Assembly: GCA_008180335.1 (NCBI GenBank)
Contig: VTEF01000003.1
Coordinates: 372,001 to 436,000 of the forward strand
Origin: Priestia megaterium
Lineage (GTDB): Bacteria > Bacillota > Bacilli > Bacillales > Bacillaceae_H
Reading direction: 5' to 3'
Length of the DNA: 64,000 bases
Shown: piece after piece, positions 24,004 through 32,298 of the stretch
Layout: every line of letters begins with the position of its first letter
Position numbering within the stretch: position 1 is the stretch's first letter
Position numbers and translations under genes: made by a program
The notes under the pieces: generated by a model
Told to the model about the DNA's origin: nothing
The model's input: only the letters and a program-made list of their open reading frames with translations
Database searches by the model: none

Positions 24004-25872
24004 CTATGCTTTTTGTTTCTTAAATACCCCAACAAGAACTGCTGTCACCATTGCGCCAATTAAAATGGCTAATGCATATAAGATTGGGTTTCCTTGTACC
24101 ACTCCGATAACAAACAGTCCTCCGTGTGGTGCTGGCAACCCAATGCCAAGCATCATTGTCAATGCGCCAGCCACTGCTGAACCGAGCACTGCAGCTGGAA
24201 TAACCCGCCCTGGGTCAGCCGCTGCGAACGGAATTGCGCCCTCTGTAATAAAGGAAGCACCTAATACATAGCATGTCTTGCCTGCTTCACGCTCTTGTTG
24301 TGTAAATTTATTTTTAAATAGCGTTGTTGCAAGCGCTAAACCTAACGGAGGAACCATACCGCTCGCCATAATCGCTGCATGAGGTGCAAAGTTTCCCGCA
24401 TCGATCATCGCTATCCCGAAAGTAAAAGCGGCTTTATTAATCGGTCCGCCCATATCAATTGACATCATGCCCCCTAAAATAATTCCCAACAATACTAAGT
24501 TTCCAGTACCAAATCCGCTTAACCACGCTGTTAACCAATCGTTTACTGCTTTAATTGGATCAATAATGACATACATCATAATCATCCCTGTAATAAAAAT
24601 ACCAAACAGCGGATAAAGAAGGACTGGCTTAATCCCATCTAATGCCTGCGGAAGACCATTAAACAGCTTTTTCAAGCCAACGACTACATAACCTGCTAAG
24701 AAACCTGCAATTAATCCCCCTAAAAAACCTGCGCCACCTGTTGCTGCCATAAAACCTGCTACCATTCCTGGAGCTAAACCCGGCCGATCTGCAATGCTCA
24801 TTGCAATGAAACCTGCCAAGACAGGAATCATTAATCCAAATGCATTTCCGCCGCCGATTGTATGTAACGCGGCTGCAAATTCATTATAGGTTGGATGATC
24901 TGGGATTGATGCATGAATACCAAACATGAATGAAATCGCAATTAAAATGCCGCCGCCGACAACAAATGGAAGCATGGCCGATACACCACTCATTAAATGC
25001 TTGTAAAATCCGCTGCGTTCTGAACCTTTACTTCCTTCACTTTCTGATTTACTTCCCCCGCTGCTATATACAGGAGCATCACCTGCTAATGCCCGGTTAA
25101 TTAATTCTTCTGGTTTACGAATTCCATCAGCCACCGGTGTTTGAATCACTTTTTTACCGAAAAATCGTTCCATTTCAACTTGTTTATCAGCTGCAACAAT
25201 AATAGCGGTAGCGTTTTCAATTTCTTCCTCTGTTAACATGTTTTTCACACCGCTTGATCCATTTGTTTCCACTTTAAGTGTGACATTCATCTCTTTCGCT
25301 TTTGCTTTTAGACTGTCAGCTGCCATATACGTATGTGCAATCCCTGTCGGACAAGATGTTACTGCTAATATGAGCTGGTCTGTTTTTATTACGACTTCTT
25401 CTTCGGACTGTTCGTTCTCTGTTTCTTTTGCATCAATCACCTGAATAAGTTCATCAATAGAGGAAACATTCAATAACGTATTACGGAATGACTCATCCAT
25501 TAATAATGTTGATAACCGAGATAATGTTTCTAAATGAGCATTATTTGCCCCTTCACTTGCTGCAATCATAAAAAACAAATGAGCTGGCTGACCGTCCAAT
25601 GATTCATAATCAATTCCTTCAATAGAACGGCCAAAAGCAATCGCTGGTGTTTTGACCGAACTTGTTTTTGCATGCGGAATGGCAATCCCTTCTCCAATTC
25701 CAGTTGTACTTTGTGATTCACGGTTTAAAATGGCTTCTTTATACGCTTTGCGGTCATTTAAGCGACCTGCTTCATCTAATTTTCCGACAAGTTCATCAAT
25801 GACATCCGCCTTTGATGAACTTTGCAGATTAAGAATGATCGTGTCTTTTTTTAATAGCTCAGTAATTCTCAT
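24004..25872 (-). CDS. fruA: Fructose PTS enzyme IIABC
   Basis: FruA imports fructose and phosphorylates it to fructose 1-phosphate. Domains in order: EIIA (about 1-150, with phospho-His in IAIPHAKTS), EIIB (about 165-265, with phospho-Cys in TSCPTGIAHTYMAADSL), a Ser/Gly/Glu linker (about 270-290), and membrane EIIC (about 295-620, with GGPINKAAFTFG and ITEGAIPFAAADP signatures). Its 622 residues are normal for the fused A-B-C type. It follows fruK by 12 nt and ends the operon. The order fruR-fruK-fruA is conserved in Bacillus. Confidence 0.97.
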   Translation of the reverse strand: MRITELLKKDTIILNLQSSSKADVIDELVGKLDEAGRLNDRKAYKEAILNRESQSTTGIGEGIAIPHAKTSSVKTPAIAFGRSIEGIDYESLDGQPAHLFFMIAASEGANNAHLETLSRLSTLLMDESFRNTLLNVSSIDELIQVIDAKETENEQSEEEVVIKTDQLILAVTSCPTGIAHTYMAADSLKAKAKEMNVTLKVETNGSSGVKNMLTEEEIENATAIIVAADKQVEMERFFGKKVIQTPVADGIRKPEELINRALAGDAPVYSSGGSKSESEGSKGSERSGFYKHLMSGVSAMLPFVVGGGILIAISFMFGIHASIPDHPTYNEFAAALHTIGGGNAFGLMIPVLAGFIAMSIADRPGLAPGMVAGFMAATGGAGFLGGLIAGFLAGYVVVGLKKLFNGLPQALDGIKPVLLYPLFGIFITGMIMMYVIIDPIKAVNDWLTAWLSGFGTGNLVLLGIILGGMMSIDMGGPINKAAFTFGIAMIDAGNFAPHAAIMASGMVPPLGLALATTLFKNKFTQQEREAGKTCYVLGASFITEGAIPFAAADPGRVIPAAVLGSAVAGALTMMLGIGLPAPHGGLFVIGVVQGNPILYALAILIGAMVTAVLVGVFKKQKA

Positions 25873-25884
25873 TCTCGTATCCCC

Positions 25885-26799
25885 CTACTCTATCTTTATA
25901 ATTACCACTTGCTCTAAAAGTTCCTCTACTTCTTTTAATGTGCATAATTCAAGTGAAAATGCCGTAGCGCTTCCTGATGCCACCCCTGTTCGAAATGCTT
26001 CCAATAGATCTCCTTGTTTCACATATGAAGCTAAAAAACCTGCTACTAGAGAATCTCCTGCACCGACTGAATTTTTCACCACACCTTTAGGAACCGTAGC
26101 TTGGTATACTCCTGTTTCATTAATAAACAGCGCTCCGTCACCTGCCATTGATACAATCACATTTTCTGCACCTTGCTCTACTAATCTTCTACCGTATGTC
26201 ACAGAATCTTCTATACTATTTACTTCTACATCAAATAGTTCGCCTAGTTCATGATGGTTTGGCTTAATAAAAAACGGCTTATGCTTCACGACATCTAACA
26301 AGGTTTTTCCACTTACATCCACCACTGCTTTTACATTGCGAGAAGCGGCTTTTTTAATCAGTACTTCATAAATATCGTGAGGAAGAGTTTTCGGTATACT
26401 TCCAGCTAGGACAAATACATCTCCTTCTTGCATTTGTTCAACCTGTGAAAATAGTGCTTGAACTGCTTCTGCTGAAATCTCTGGCCCTTGTCCGTTAATT
26501 TCAGTTTCAACTTCAGTTTTCATTTTTATGTTAATACGCGTATCGCCTTTTACTCTCGTAAAAGCAACATCAATGTATTCCTCTTTCAAATAGTCTTCAA
26601 TGTATGTTCCGGTAAAGCCAGCAATAAAACCGAGGGCCTTATTTTCAACATTTAATCGTTTTAAAACCCGTGAGACATTTATCCCTTTTCCACCGGGAAA
26701 TTTGGCTTCGCTTGTCGTACGGTTAAGCTCACCTTCTTCAAAATTAACAACATGTACAATGTAGTCTACTGATGGGTTTAACGTACATGTGTAAATCAT
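25885..26799 (-). CDS. fruK: 1-phosphofructokinase
   Basis: FruK phosphorylates fructose 1-phosphate to fructose 1,6-bisphosphate. The 304-residue PfkB-family protein has the N-terminal MIYTCTLNPSVDYIVHV, the sugar-site GGKGINVSRVLKRL (about 37-50), FIKPNHHEL, and the C-terminal NSVGAGDSLVAGFLASY with the catalytic Asp. Its start codon overlaps the fruR stop by one base (TAATG), indicating translational coupling. Confidence 0.96.
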   Translation of the reverse strand: MIYTCTLNPSVDYIVHVVNFEEGELNRTTSEAKFPGGKGINVSRVLKRLNVENKALGFIAGFTGTYIEDYLKEEYIDVAFTRVKGDTRINIKMKTEVETEINGQGPEISAEAVQALFSQVEQMQEGDVFVLAGSIPKTLPHDIYEVLIKKAASRNVKAVVDVSGKTLLDVVKHKPFFIKPNHHELGELFDVEVNSIEDSVTYGRRLVEQGAENVIVSMAGDGALFINETGVYQATVPKGVVKNSVGAGDSLVAGFLASYVKQGDLLEAFRTGVASGSATAFSLELCTLKEVEELLEQVVIIKIE

Positions 26800-27548
26800 T
26801 ATTTCACAACCTTTATATCTGTTTTATTTGCATATTGTATTAGAACGTCTTGCGGTAATTCATTTGTAATTATTTTTGCTTCATGTAAATCAGCAACTTT
26901 GGCAAAACCCGCTTCAAAAAATTTCGTTGAATCTGCGACAATATACGCTTCTCTTGATAATTTAATAGCGGTTTGTTTAATTAGCGCCTCTTCAGGATCT
27001 GGTGTCGTATAGCCGTATTGATGATGAATCCCATTTGCTCCCATGAAGCATTTATCAAAGCGGTATTGCTCCATACTTAACAAGGCACCATTGCCTATGA
27101 GAGCTCCTGTCTTATGCTTAACAGAACCTCCTATTAAATATAAAGTAACTCCTTGCTCAAGCATTAAATTTAAATGCATTAAACCATTTGTAACGACGAC
27201 AACATCCTTGCGTTTTAAAAATGGAATCATTTCATAAGTAGTTGTTCCTGCATCTAAAAAGATACAGTCACCGTCATTGATAAGCGAAGCAGCATACTCT
27301 GCAATTCGTCGCTTATCTTCCACATTCTTGACTGATTTCTCCAACACACTTAATTCAATTCGCTTATTGCGAATTAACGATGCTCCGCCATGAACGCGCT
27401 TTAACATTTGCTCTTCTTCTAATTGGCTTAGATCACGTCTAATGGTTGATTCAGACGCACCTGTTACTTCTATAAACTCTTGCACTTTCACAACTTCTTT
27501 TTCTTTTAAAAGTTTTAGCATTAACTGATGTCTTTCAGGTGTTAACAT
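26799..27548 (-). CDS. fruR: DeoR-family repressor of the fructose operon
   Basis: The 249-residue protein has an N-terminal DeoR HTH (MLTPERHQLMLKLLKEKEVVKVQEFIEVTGASESTIRRDLSQLEEEQMLKRVHGGA) and a C-terminal sugar-phosphate sensor of the NagB/RpiA-like fold (ANGIHHQYGYTTPDPEEALIKQTAI). The likely effector is fructose 1-phosphate. The frame extends to an ATG at 27575 with no good ribosome binding site, while AAGGGG sits 7 nt before ATG 27548, which also begins the family-typical MLTPERHQ, so 27548 is used. First gene of the operon. Confidence 0.94.
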   Translation of the reverse strand: MLTPERHQLMLKLLKEKEVVKVQEFIEVTGASESTIRRDLSQLEEEQMLKRVHGGASLIRNKRIELSVLEKSVKNVEDKRRIAEYAASLINDGDCIFLDAGTTTYEMIPFLKRKDVVVVTNGLMHLNLMLEQGVTLYLIGGSVKHKTGALIGNGALLSMEQYRFDKCFMGANGIHHQYGYTTPDPEEALIKQTAIKLSREAYIVADSTKFFEAGFAKVADLHEAKIITNELPQDVLIQYANKTDIKVVK

Positions 27549-27863
27549 ATCATGTCCCCTTAAAAACGTTTTCATTTTTTTCTTGTCTCTACTTTATCAT
27601 TTAAAATAACCAAAATCAATCAAAACAATTCACAAACAACCATTTCATTATAGAAATTCATAAGTATCGTTGATTAACAATCTATATTCTGTTCATAAAA
27701 ATATAAAAAACCTTTAATTCTATCAAAACATGATTGTTTTTGACTGTTTTATATCACCAGTTATTTATCCTTTTTCTTCTTTATTTGAATAACATTAGCT
27801 TGTCCGTTACAAATTTACATGAATGAGTGATTAAAACCTGATGAATTGTATTCAATCGCTCTA
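27549..27863. other. fru operon promoter region
   Basis: AT-rich, no gene. A minus-strand -10 candidate TATAAT (27652-27647) has no good -35. ATCAAAACAA at about 27619 and an imperfect inverted repeat at 27722-27743 share the core TCAAAACA and may be FruR sites. Confidence 0.4.
27722..27743. promoter_or_regulatory. Imperfect inverted repeat, candidate FruR operator
   Basis: TCAAAACA and TGTTTTTGA form an inverted repeat separated by a few bases, about 175-195 bp upstream of fruR. A half-site copy lies near 27619. Assignment to FruR is inference. Confidence 0.35.
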
Positions 27864-27903
27864 AAAAATAAAAAAGTTGTCCAATTCTCCAGACAACTTT
27901 TCA
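27864..27903 (-). terminator. Terminator of the 46-aa membrane protein gene
   Basis: Minus-strand AAAAGTTGTC and GGACAACTTTTTT pair around TGGAGAATT, followed by TATTTTTTAG. Confidence 0.85.
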
Positions 27904-27910
27904 CAACTCG

Positions 27911-28051
27911 TTATTTAAATAAAGACAGCAGCATATATAAAATGGAAGCCAGCGCTGATGAAATTGCTAAACTAGATATAAAGCGAACGAGTCGTTTTTT
28001 TATAAATTGTGTTAACTCAATTTCCTTTACTTGACTTTTTTCATTTTCCAT
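27911..28051 (-). CDS. Small single-pass membrane protein (46 aa)
   Basis: AAGGGGAG lies 5 nt before ATG 28051 on the minus strand. The 46-residue product has a hydrophilic N-terminus (MENEKSQVKEIELTQFIKKR) and one C-terminal TM helix (LVRFISSLAISSALASILYM then LLSLFK), so it is probably tail-anchored. A strong terminator follows 8 nt after the stop, supporting a real gene. About 95 nt upstream is CATACAATA, which fits the -10 of mother-cell sigma factors (SigE/SigK) but has no clear -35, so sporulation control is only a suggestion. Function unknown. Confidence 0.7.
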   Translation of the reverse strand: MENEKSQVKEIELTQFIKKRLVRFISSLAISSALASILYMLLSLFK

Positions 28052-28223
28052 AATGCTCCCCTTCTTTTACCATCACTATACTCATCATCTGAAACAGCAG
28101 CCAAACGTTTATACTGTTGATGCATGTTACTGTATTCTTCTATTTATTGTATGCAGTTCAATAAAAAAAGATACAATACTCACTTACTTAGTAAAAGAAA
28201 CTCTGAGAATAATAGACAACTAT

Positions 28224-28254
28224 TCAAAAAAAACTACTCTTGATTAGGAGTAAT
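28224..28254 (-). terminator. Terminator overlapping the end of the YolD-like gene
   Basis: Minus-strand TTACTC and GAGTAG pair around CTAATCAA, followed by an eight-T run. The TAA stop at 28246-28244 lies in the loop. Confidence 0.75.
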
Positions 28255-28588
28255 TTTCACCTTGGCACAAATCTGCTTCTATAACCAAATCAGCTCGGAT
28301 AGAATATGTATAATAAGGCCCTGTTACAAATAATGTATTTGATTGAAGAGCAACTTCATCAATAGTCACACGCTCATACCGTTGCACATGACCCGCTTCG
28401 TACACTTGCAATGTCACGGGTTGACACGCTGTATGTGCACTCATAACTACTTGTTCAATTTGCTTTCGTTTTTCTATGTGTAACGCTGGAGTGTTAGCTA
28501 TTGGATGAGAACTATACATCTTTTTCATTTTTTCCAAATGTTTCGGCATAAGAAACTTCACATATTCTTTCAATTCATTCTGATACAA
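28244..28588 (-). CDS. YolD-like protein
   Basis: The 114-residue protein has a helical N-terminal part with FLMPKHLEKMKKMY, resembling the LPEHVE turn of YolD proteins, and a C-terminal beta-rich part (VTLQVYEAGHVQRYERVTIDEVALQSNTLFVTG, ADLVIEADL) like the YolD barrel that ends in a conserved direct repeat of strands. YolD-like proteins are often near UmuC-type polymerases; none is present here. The start is TTG 28588 with GGGGAGAGA upstream. The match is by pattern, not by a strong signature. Confidence 0.6.
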   Translation of the reverse strand: MYQNELKEYVKFLMPKHLEKMKKMYSSHPIANTPALHIEKRKQIEQVVMSAHTACQPVTLQVYEAGHVQRYERVTIDEVALQSNTLFVTGPYYTYSIRADLVIEADLCQGENYS

Positions 28589-28986
28589 CTCAATCTCTCC
28601 CCTTTGACTCTCACTTCCATTTTAGCGAACAAGCGTTCTTTTTGTAAAGAAATTTATTCAAATAAATGATAATTTTACACCTACTTTTATGATAAGACAC
28701 CCTCCAGTTAGTAGGTTTTCATTTATTTTAATTTTTACAAGCATAATCTAAATACATTGTAAACTTTACAAAACGATTTTAATCATCGTTTAAAGTTCAT
28801 TAACTATGAAAAAAAGCAAACAACTTATTCTTTCACATTGAAGTAAAACTGTCAAAGTATTTAAATGAATTGATATCTATTCCTTCATAAATTTAATAAA
28901 AGATACCTTGTACATCGTCATTTATCAATAAGAATTTCTGGTATGTTTTAAATTTACTTTACTAAAAGAAAGTTCTTTCTATATAT
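28589..28986. other. 398-nt AT-rich gene-free stretch
   Basis: Nothing recognisable except the presumed promoter of the YolD-like gene at its left end. No terminator of the usual type was found for fabH at its right end; only a short AGAAAGTTCTTTCT palindrome lies there. Confidence 0.4.
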
Positions 28987-29982
28987 TTAGTTTTTCTCTG
29001 AACACGTCCAAGTAAGTAATACACCGCAATGAGTCAGTCCACCACCAAAACCGTATAAAATGAGCATATCTCCTTTTTGTACTTTTCCGTCTTTAATTCC
29101 GGCATCTAAGGATAATGGAATAGATGCCGATGATGTATTTCCTCTGTATTCTACGCTCGTTAACGTTTGATCAATTGGAATTCCTGTTTTCGTACAAATA
29201 GATTCGATCATTCTTAAATTTGCACTATGCGGAACAAACCACTGAACATCAGAATGTTGAAACGCGGCGTTCTCAAGTAAAGTTTTAACACCCTTTGGTA
29301 CAGTACGAACAGCGAATTTGTAGACTTCACGCCCATTTTGCACCAGTTTTCCCCCTAAAGCAATCTCACTATCAAAAATAGCCGTTGATAAATTAGAACG
29401 ATAAAGATGTCCACCTCCTGCTCCATCTGTACCGAAGTGCGTTGCAATGAAACTCGGATTTTGCTCATCATACTCTAACAGCATCGCTCCTGCACCGTCA
29501 CCAAATAGCACACACGTTGTACGATCGGTGTAATCTGTAATTTTTGACATGACTTCTGAACCAATGACCAATATTTTCTTGTGAACACCTGATGTAATCA
29601 AGCCATTTGCCACATGTAATCCATACGTAAACCCAGCGCAAGCTGCACTTAAATCAAATGCAGCTACATGAGAAATATTAAAATAAGCCTGAATTTGGCA
29701 AGCCACACTCGGAAGAGAGTAATCAGCGGTCGTTGTTGCTACGATAATCCCATCTACGTCACTAATTTCTACGTTGTAGCGCTTTATTAAATCTTCAACT
29801 GCTTTAATCGCTAACGTGGATGCATATTCATTTTCGCTTGCGATGCGGCGTTCTTTCATACCGGTTCGTTGCACAATCCATTCATTACTTGTATCAACTA
29901 ACTTCTCTAAATCTTCATTTGTCAAACGGCTATCGGGCACATACGTACCAATTCCTGTGATTTTTGCTGCAGACCTAATCAT
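28987..29982 (-). CDS. fabH: 3-oxoacyl-ACP synthase III
   Basis: FabH condenses a short acyl-CoA with malonyl-ACP to start fatty acid synthesis; Bacillus enzymes prefer branched primers. The 331-residue thiolase-fold protein has catalytic Cys115 (LSAACAGFTYGL), His in WFVPHSANLRMIESI and Asn in YRGNTSSASIPLSL, the complete FabH triad. It is a solitary copy, not next to fabF, which matches a FabHB/YhfB-type second enzyme. A usable ribosome binding site (AGAGGTGAATAG) precedes ATG 29982. Confidence 0.94.
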   Translation of the reverse strand: MIRSAAKITGIGTYVPDSRLTNEDLEKLVDTSNEWIVQRTGMKERRIASENEYASTLAIKAVEDLIKRYNVEISDVDGIIVATTTADYSLPSVACQIQAYFNISHVAAFDLSAACAGFTYGLHVANGLITSGVHKKILVIGSEVMSKITDYTDRTTCVLFGDGAGAMLLEYDEQNPSFIATHFGTDGAGGGHLYRSNLSTAIFDSEIALGGKLVQNGREVYKFAVRTVPKGVKTLLENAAFQHSDVQWFVPHSANLRMIESICTKTGIPIDQTLTSVEYRGNTSSASIPLSLDAGIKDGKVQKGDMLILYGFGGGLTHCGVLLTWTCSEKN

Positions 29983-30077
29983 CTATTCACCTCTACAAAA
30001 TAATTTATATGTCATTATAACATGAACTTATATAACCTGATACTAACTTTTGATGTACCATCGCAAATTTTACTTAT

Positions 30078-30113
30078 AAAAAAGAAAGAGGAATGCAGTT
30101 TATGCACTCCTCA
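30078..30113 (-). terminator. Terminator downstream of the FbpA-like gene
   Basis: Minus-strand GAGGAGTGCA and TGCATTCCTC pair with one mismatch around TAAAC, followed by TTTCTTTTTT. It lies about 100 nt past the small gene. Confidence 0.65.
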
Positions 30114-30215
30114 CACACTATTTTAAAAACTTTTGCAAACTGCTACATATCATCATTTCATTTTTAAGACATCGTTGATGATGAAAATATTAGATATTGA
30201 TTAGTACTAAACGAC

Positions 30216-30368
30216 TTATTTTAAATTGGATTGATACGCTTTTTCTAAGTCTGTTAGCGTTAATTCAAATAAATGATGATTTCCTTTTTTATAAACGCCT
30301 TTTTTAATCAATTCATTAATTAAATATTGTTTTCTTTTCCGGACAGCATTTCTTAATTGATTCTCCAC
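30216..30368 (-). CDS. FbpA-type small basic protein (Fur-regulated basic protein family)
   Basis: The 50-residue basic product contains QLRNAVRKRKQYLINELIK then KGVYKKGNHHLFELTLTDLEKAY, which follows the FbpA pattern (RK..II..L...GVYKK...QLYELTLSELE.EY). FbpA proteins are small Fur-controlled accessory factors in the Bacillus iron-sparing response. No clear Fur box is visible upstream. The GTG at 30368 has only a weak ribosome binding site (GAGAGAAG); no ATG is in frame, so the start is uncertain. Confidence 0.65.
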   Translation of the reverse strand: MENQLRNAVRKRKQYLINELIKKGVYKKGNHHLFELTLTDLEKAYQSNLK

Positions 30369-30536
30369 CTTTTCACTTCTCTCTACTTGTAATTTAAGCA
30401 GTCATAAAAAAGCGACTGCTAATCAGTTTGAAGATATTCCATTGCTCGTCTTTTAATTATGCAGAATGAACCATGTATTTTTAAATTACTTATGACTTAC
30501 AGCCTTACTTTTAGCAAGAAAGCGATTTTTCTCTGT

Positions 30537-30650
30537 TCAATCAACTTGTGTAATCTGACTATCGTGCAGAGTAATAAGTACCGATTCGTAATTAATTTCA
30601 CTTAATAGCTTAATAATATAATCTAATTTTTCTTGTGTAATTTCTGCCAT
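30537..30650 (-). CDS. YezD-like small protein (DUF2292 family), short version
   Basis: The 37-residue product MAEITQEKLDYIIKLLSEIN followed by YESVLITLHDSQITQVD matches the core of the YezD/DUF2292 family (helix, then YGSV.IT.H.G.I.QI). YezD homologues are about 55 residues and often linked to sulfur metabolism; here the C-terminus ends at the core strand. GGGAG lies 9 nt before ATG 30650. It follows a short Cys-containing ORF and a structured leader on the same strand. Confidence 0.65.
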   Translation of the reverse strand: MAEITQEKLDYIIKLLSEINYESVLITLHDSQITQVD

Positions 30651-30683
30651 TTTATCATACTCCCATTCATTTAGATTTCAGGT

Positions 30684-30758
30684 TTATTTACGTAGTAGTA
30701 AAACAACAGAAAAACAGCATCTATAAATACTTGTAAAATGAGCGGAAGATAATCGCAT
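30684..30758 (-). CDS. Putative 24-aa leader peptide with Cys-Cys
   Basis: GAGGAGGAATTTT gives a very strong ribosome binding site for ATG 30758. The peptide begins MRLSSAHFTSIYRCCFSV and ends VLLLRK. It lies between an attenuator-like hairpin and the YezD-like gene. Short peptides starting MRL and rich in Arg and Cys precede sulfur-metabolism genes in other bacteria, so a regulatory leader is possible; not proven. Confidence 0.5.
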   Translation of the reverse strand: MRLSSAHFTSIYRCCFSVVLLLRK

Positions 30759-30787
30759 AAAATTCCTCCTCATCAGCTTATGGTTTA

Positions 30788-30894
30788 ATATTTGGAATGG
30801 AAACTCGAAAGAAATAAAAAAGCTTATACTTTTATAAGTATGAGCCTTCGGTTGACCGATCAGCGTCTATTGACATCTCGAATTTTCCAAATAT
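30788..30894 (-). promoter_or_regulatory. Structured leader closed by a 10-bp inverted repeat, with internal terminator-like hairpin
   Basis: On the minus strand ATATTTGGAA (30894-30885) is exactly complementary to TTCCAAATAT (30797-30788). Between them GCTCATACTT and AAGTATAAGC (30845-30822) form a 10-bp hairpin with one G-T pair, followed by TTTTTTATTT, an intrinsic terminator. The intervening 40 nt do not match any riboswitch consensus I know. It precedes the leader ORF and the YezD-like gene. Confidence 0.6.
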
Positions 30895-30943
30895 ATTATA
30901 TCATCTATACTATTCATACTTAACCTACAAGTCAAGTATGAAT
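30895..30943 (-). promoter_or_regulatory. Promoter with 10-bp inverted repeat over the -35 region
   Basis: Minus-strand TATAAT (30900-30895) is a good -10 box. ATTCATACTT (30912-30921) and AAGTATGAAT (30934-30943) are a perfect 10-bp inverted repeat spaced by 12 nt that spans the -35 zone, likely a repressor or activator site. Confidence 0.55.
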
Positions 30944-31043
30944 TAGAATTTGTTTTTTCAAAAGATATTCTACCTTATTTCAGATGAAATATTCAGAATA
31001 GATAGTATAATATCTATATCTTACATATAAGGAGTGAATATAA

Positions 31044-31454
31044 ATGAAACAAACTGCTCAAATTACGTATAAAGTGAATGAACCAATCACAGCAGAGGAT
31101 ATGGTCCGCGTTTTTTCATCTTCTGGAATTAATAGACCTGTCGGTGATTTAGCTCGCATTAAGCGTATGATTGAACACGCTAACTTAACGATTACTGCCT
31201 GGGATGACAAGAAGCTAGTTGGAATTGCACGCTGTGTAACAGATTTTAGTTATTGTTGCTATGTCTCAGATTTAGCCGTTTGCGGTGATTATCAAAAAAA
31301 TGGAATCGGAAAAGCTTTACTTGAAAAAGTAAAAGAACAAGCTAGTGATCAAGCGGCAATTATTTTACTTTCAGCTCCTAATGCTCTAACTTATTATCCT
31401 CATGTAGGGTTTGAAAAAGTAGATGTTGCCTTTCGAATTCCTCGAAAAAATTAA
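31044..31454 (+). CDS. GNAT-family N-acetyltransferase
   Basis: The 136-residue protein is a minimal GNAT fold: LTITAWDDKKLVGIARCVTDFSYCCYVSDLAVCGDYQKNGIGKALLEKVKEQ with the acetyl-CoA motif A (QKNGIGKAL, i.e. Q/RxxGxG/A), followed by IILLSAPNALTYYPHVGFEKVDVAFRIPR. The substrate is unknown. AAGGAG lies 10 nt before ATG 31044 and a TATAAT box is at 31006-31011. It is divergent from the YezD-like leader region. Confidence 0.9.
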   Translation: MKQTAQITYKVNEPITAEDMVRVFSSSGINRPVGDLARIKRMIEHANLTITAWDDKKLVGIARCVTDFSYCCYVSDLAVCGDYQKNGIGKALLEKVKEQASDQAAIILLSAPNALTYYPHVGFEKVDVAFRIPRKN

Positions 31455-32049
31455 CTACAAACCATTAAAAAGAAAATCATTCTACAAGTAATTCTCTTTT
31501 TGGTTTCATTTGTAGTCACAAACAAATACATTATTTTCAGTTAAACAGGTGATTATTTATCTCTTTCATGTCACTTCTTTGTGATCTCTGACTTTAATCT
31601 AGCAAGCTGATAGGAACTCATTATAAACATAAAAGAGCCATTCTTGTAAAAATAACATGATATCTTCTCAATAAATAGGATACGAATAGTATCCTGTTCT
31701 TTACATAAGATTCTAACCATATTTCCCCAGCAATAAAGAAGCAAACTCTCTTTTGCTTCAATGAACAAACAACGTAGAATGAATACCCTTACTGCTTAAG
31801 ACTTCACTTTATTTACAAGTAAAGAGGAGTTTATTCTCTCTTTCTAGAGAATGATTCCTTGTTAAAGAAACTTCTTTCATTTCCCCTGCTTTCTTTGACC
31901 CTTACACTCTACCTCAACCTGCATTTAGTAAAAAGAGAAAAAACTTCTATGACTTTTTTGTTTTGTACCTAAGCTCCTTATTTCTGTAATTAAAACAATG
32001 ATGAATGAATATAGTTAAAAGAAATTCTTTTTAAAAAGAGGTGTGTCAA
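31455..32049. other. 595-nt gene-free stretch before cotJABC
   Basis: A 65-codon minus-strand frame at 31571-31768 lacks a ribosome binding site and is not counted as a gene. A small hairpin AGGATAC-TATTC-GTATCCT lies near 31678-31696. The right end should contain the mother-cell promoter of cotJ, but no clean SigE box was found. Confidence 0.4.
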
Positions 32050-32298
32050 TTGACTAATCAACAGAAAATGACGTTTACTCACTTAAAATCATATCGGCCC
32101 TTTCATAGCCTCTACGATCCATGCAAACCAATAGGATTAAAGTATTATTCTACTCCTCCTAATCTCTATATAGGATTTCAGCCGCCCAATTTCCCACAAT
32201 TCCCACCGCATGAGGCATTAAAAAAGGGAACATTGTGGCCTCCATTTTGGGATCCTTATGAAAATCCTTATGAAGCGAAAGAGAGGGACGACTTGTGA
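32050..32298 (+). CDS. cotJA: Spore coat protein CotJA
   Basis: The 82-residue Pro- and Tyr-rich protein matches B. subtilis CotJA in length and sequence: LKSYRPFHSLYDPC, PIGLKYYSTPPNLYIGFQPPN, PHEALKKGTLWPPFWDPYENPYE. CotJA is made in the mother cell and incorporated into the spore coat. The frame opens at GTG 32041, but AGAGGTG overlaps that codon and lies 8 nt before TTG 32050, which gives the family length, so TTG is chosen. Its stop overlaps the cotJB start by four bases. Confidence 0.93.
   Translation: MTNQQKMTFTHLKSYRPFHSLYDPCKPIGLKYYSTPPNLYIGFQPPNFPQFPPHEALKKGTLWPPFWDPYENPYEAKERDDL

Noticed and set aside
31571-31768. 65-codon minus-strand frame between the GNAT gene and cotJA
   Set aside because: No ribosome binding site, no family features and AT-rich random-looking sequence; kept only as part of a gene-free stretch.
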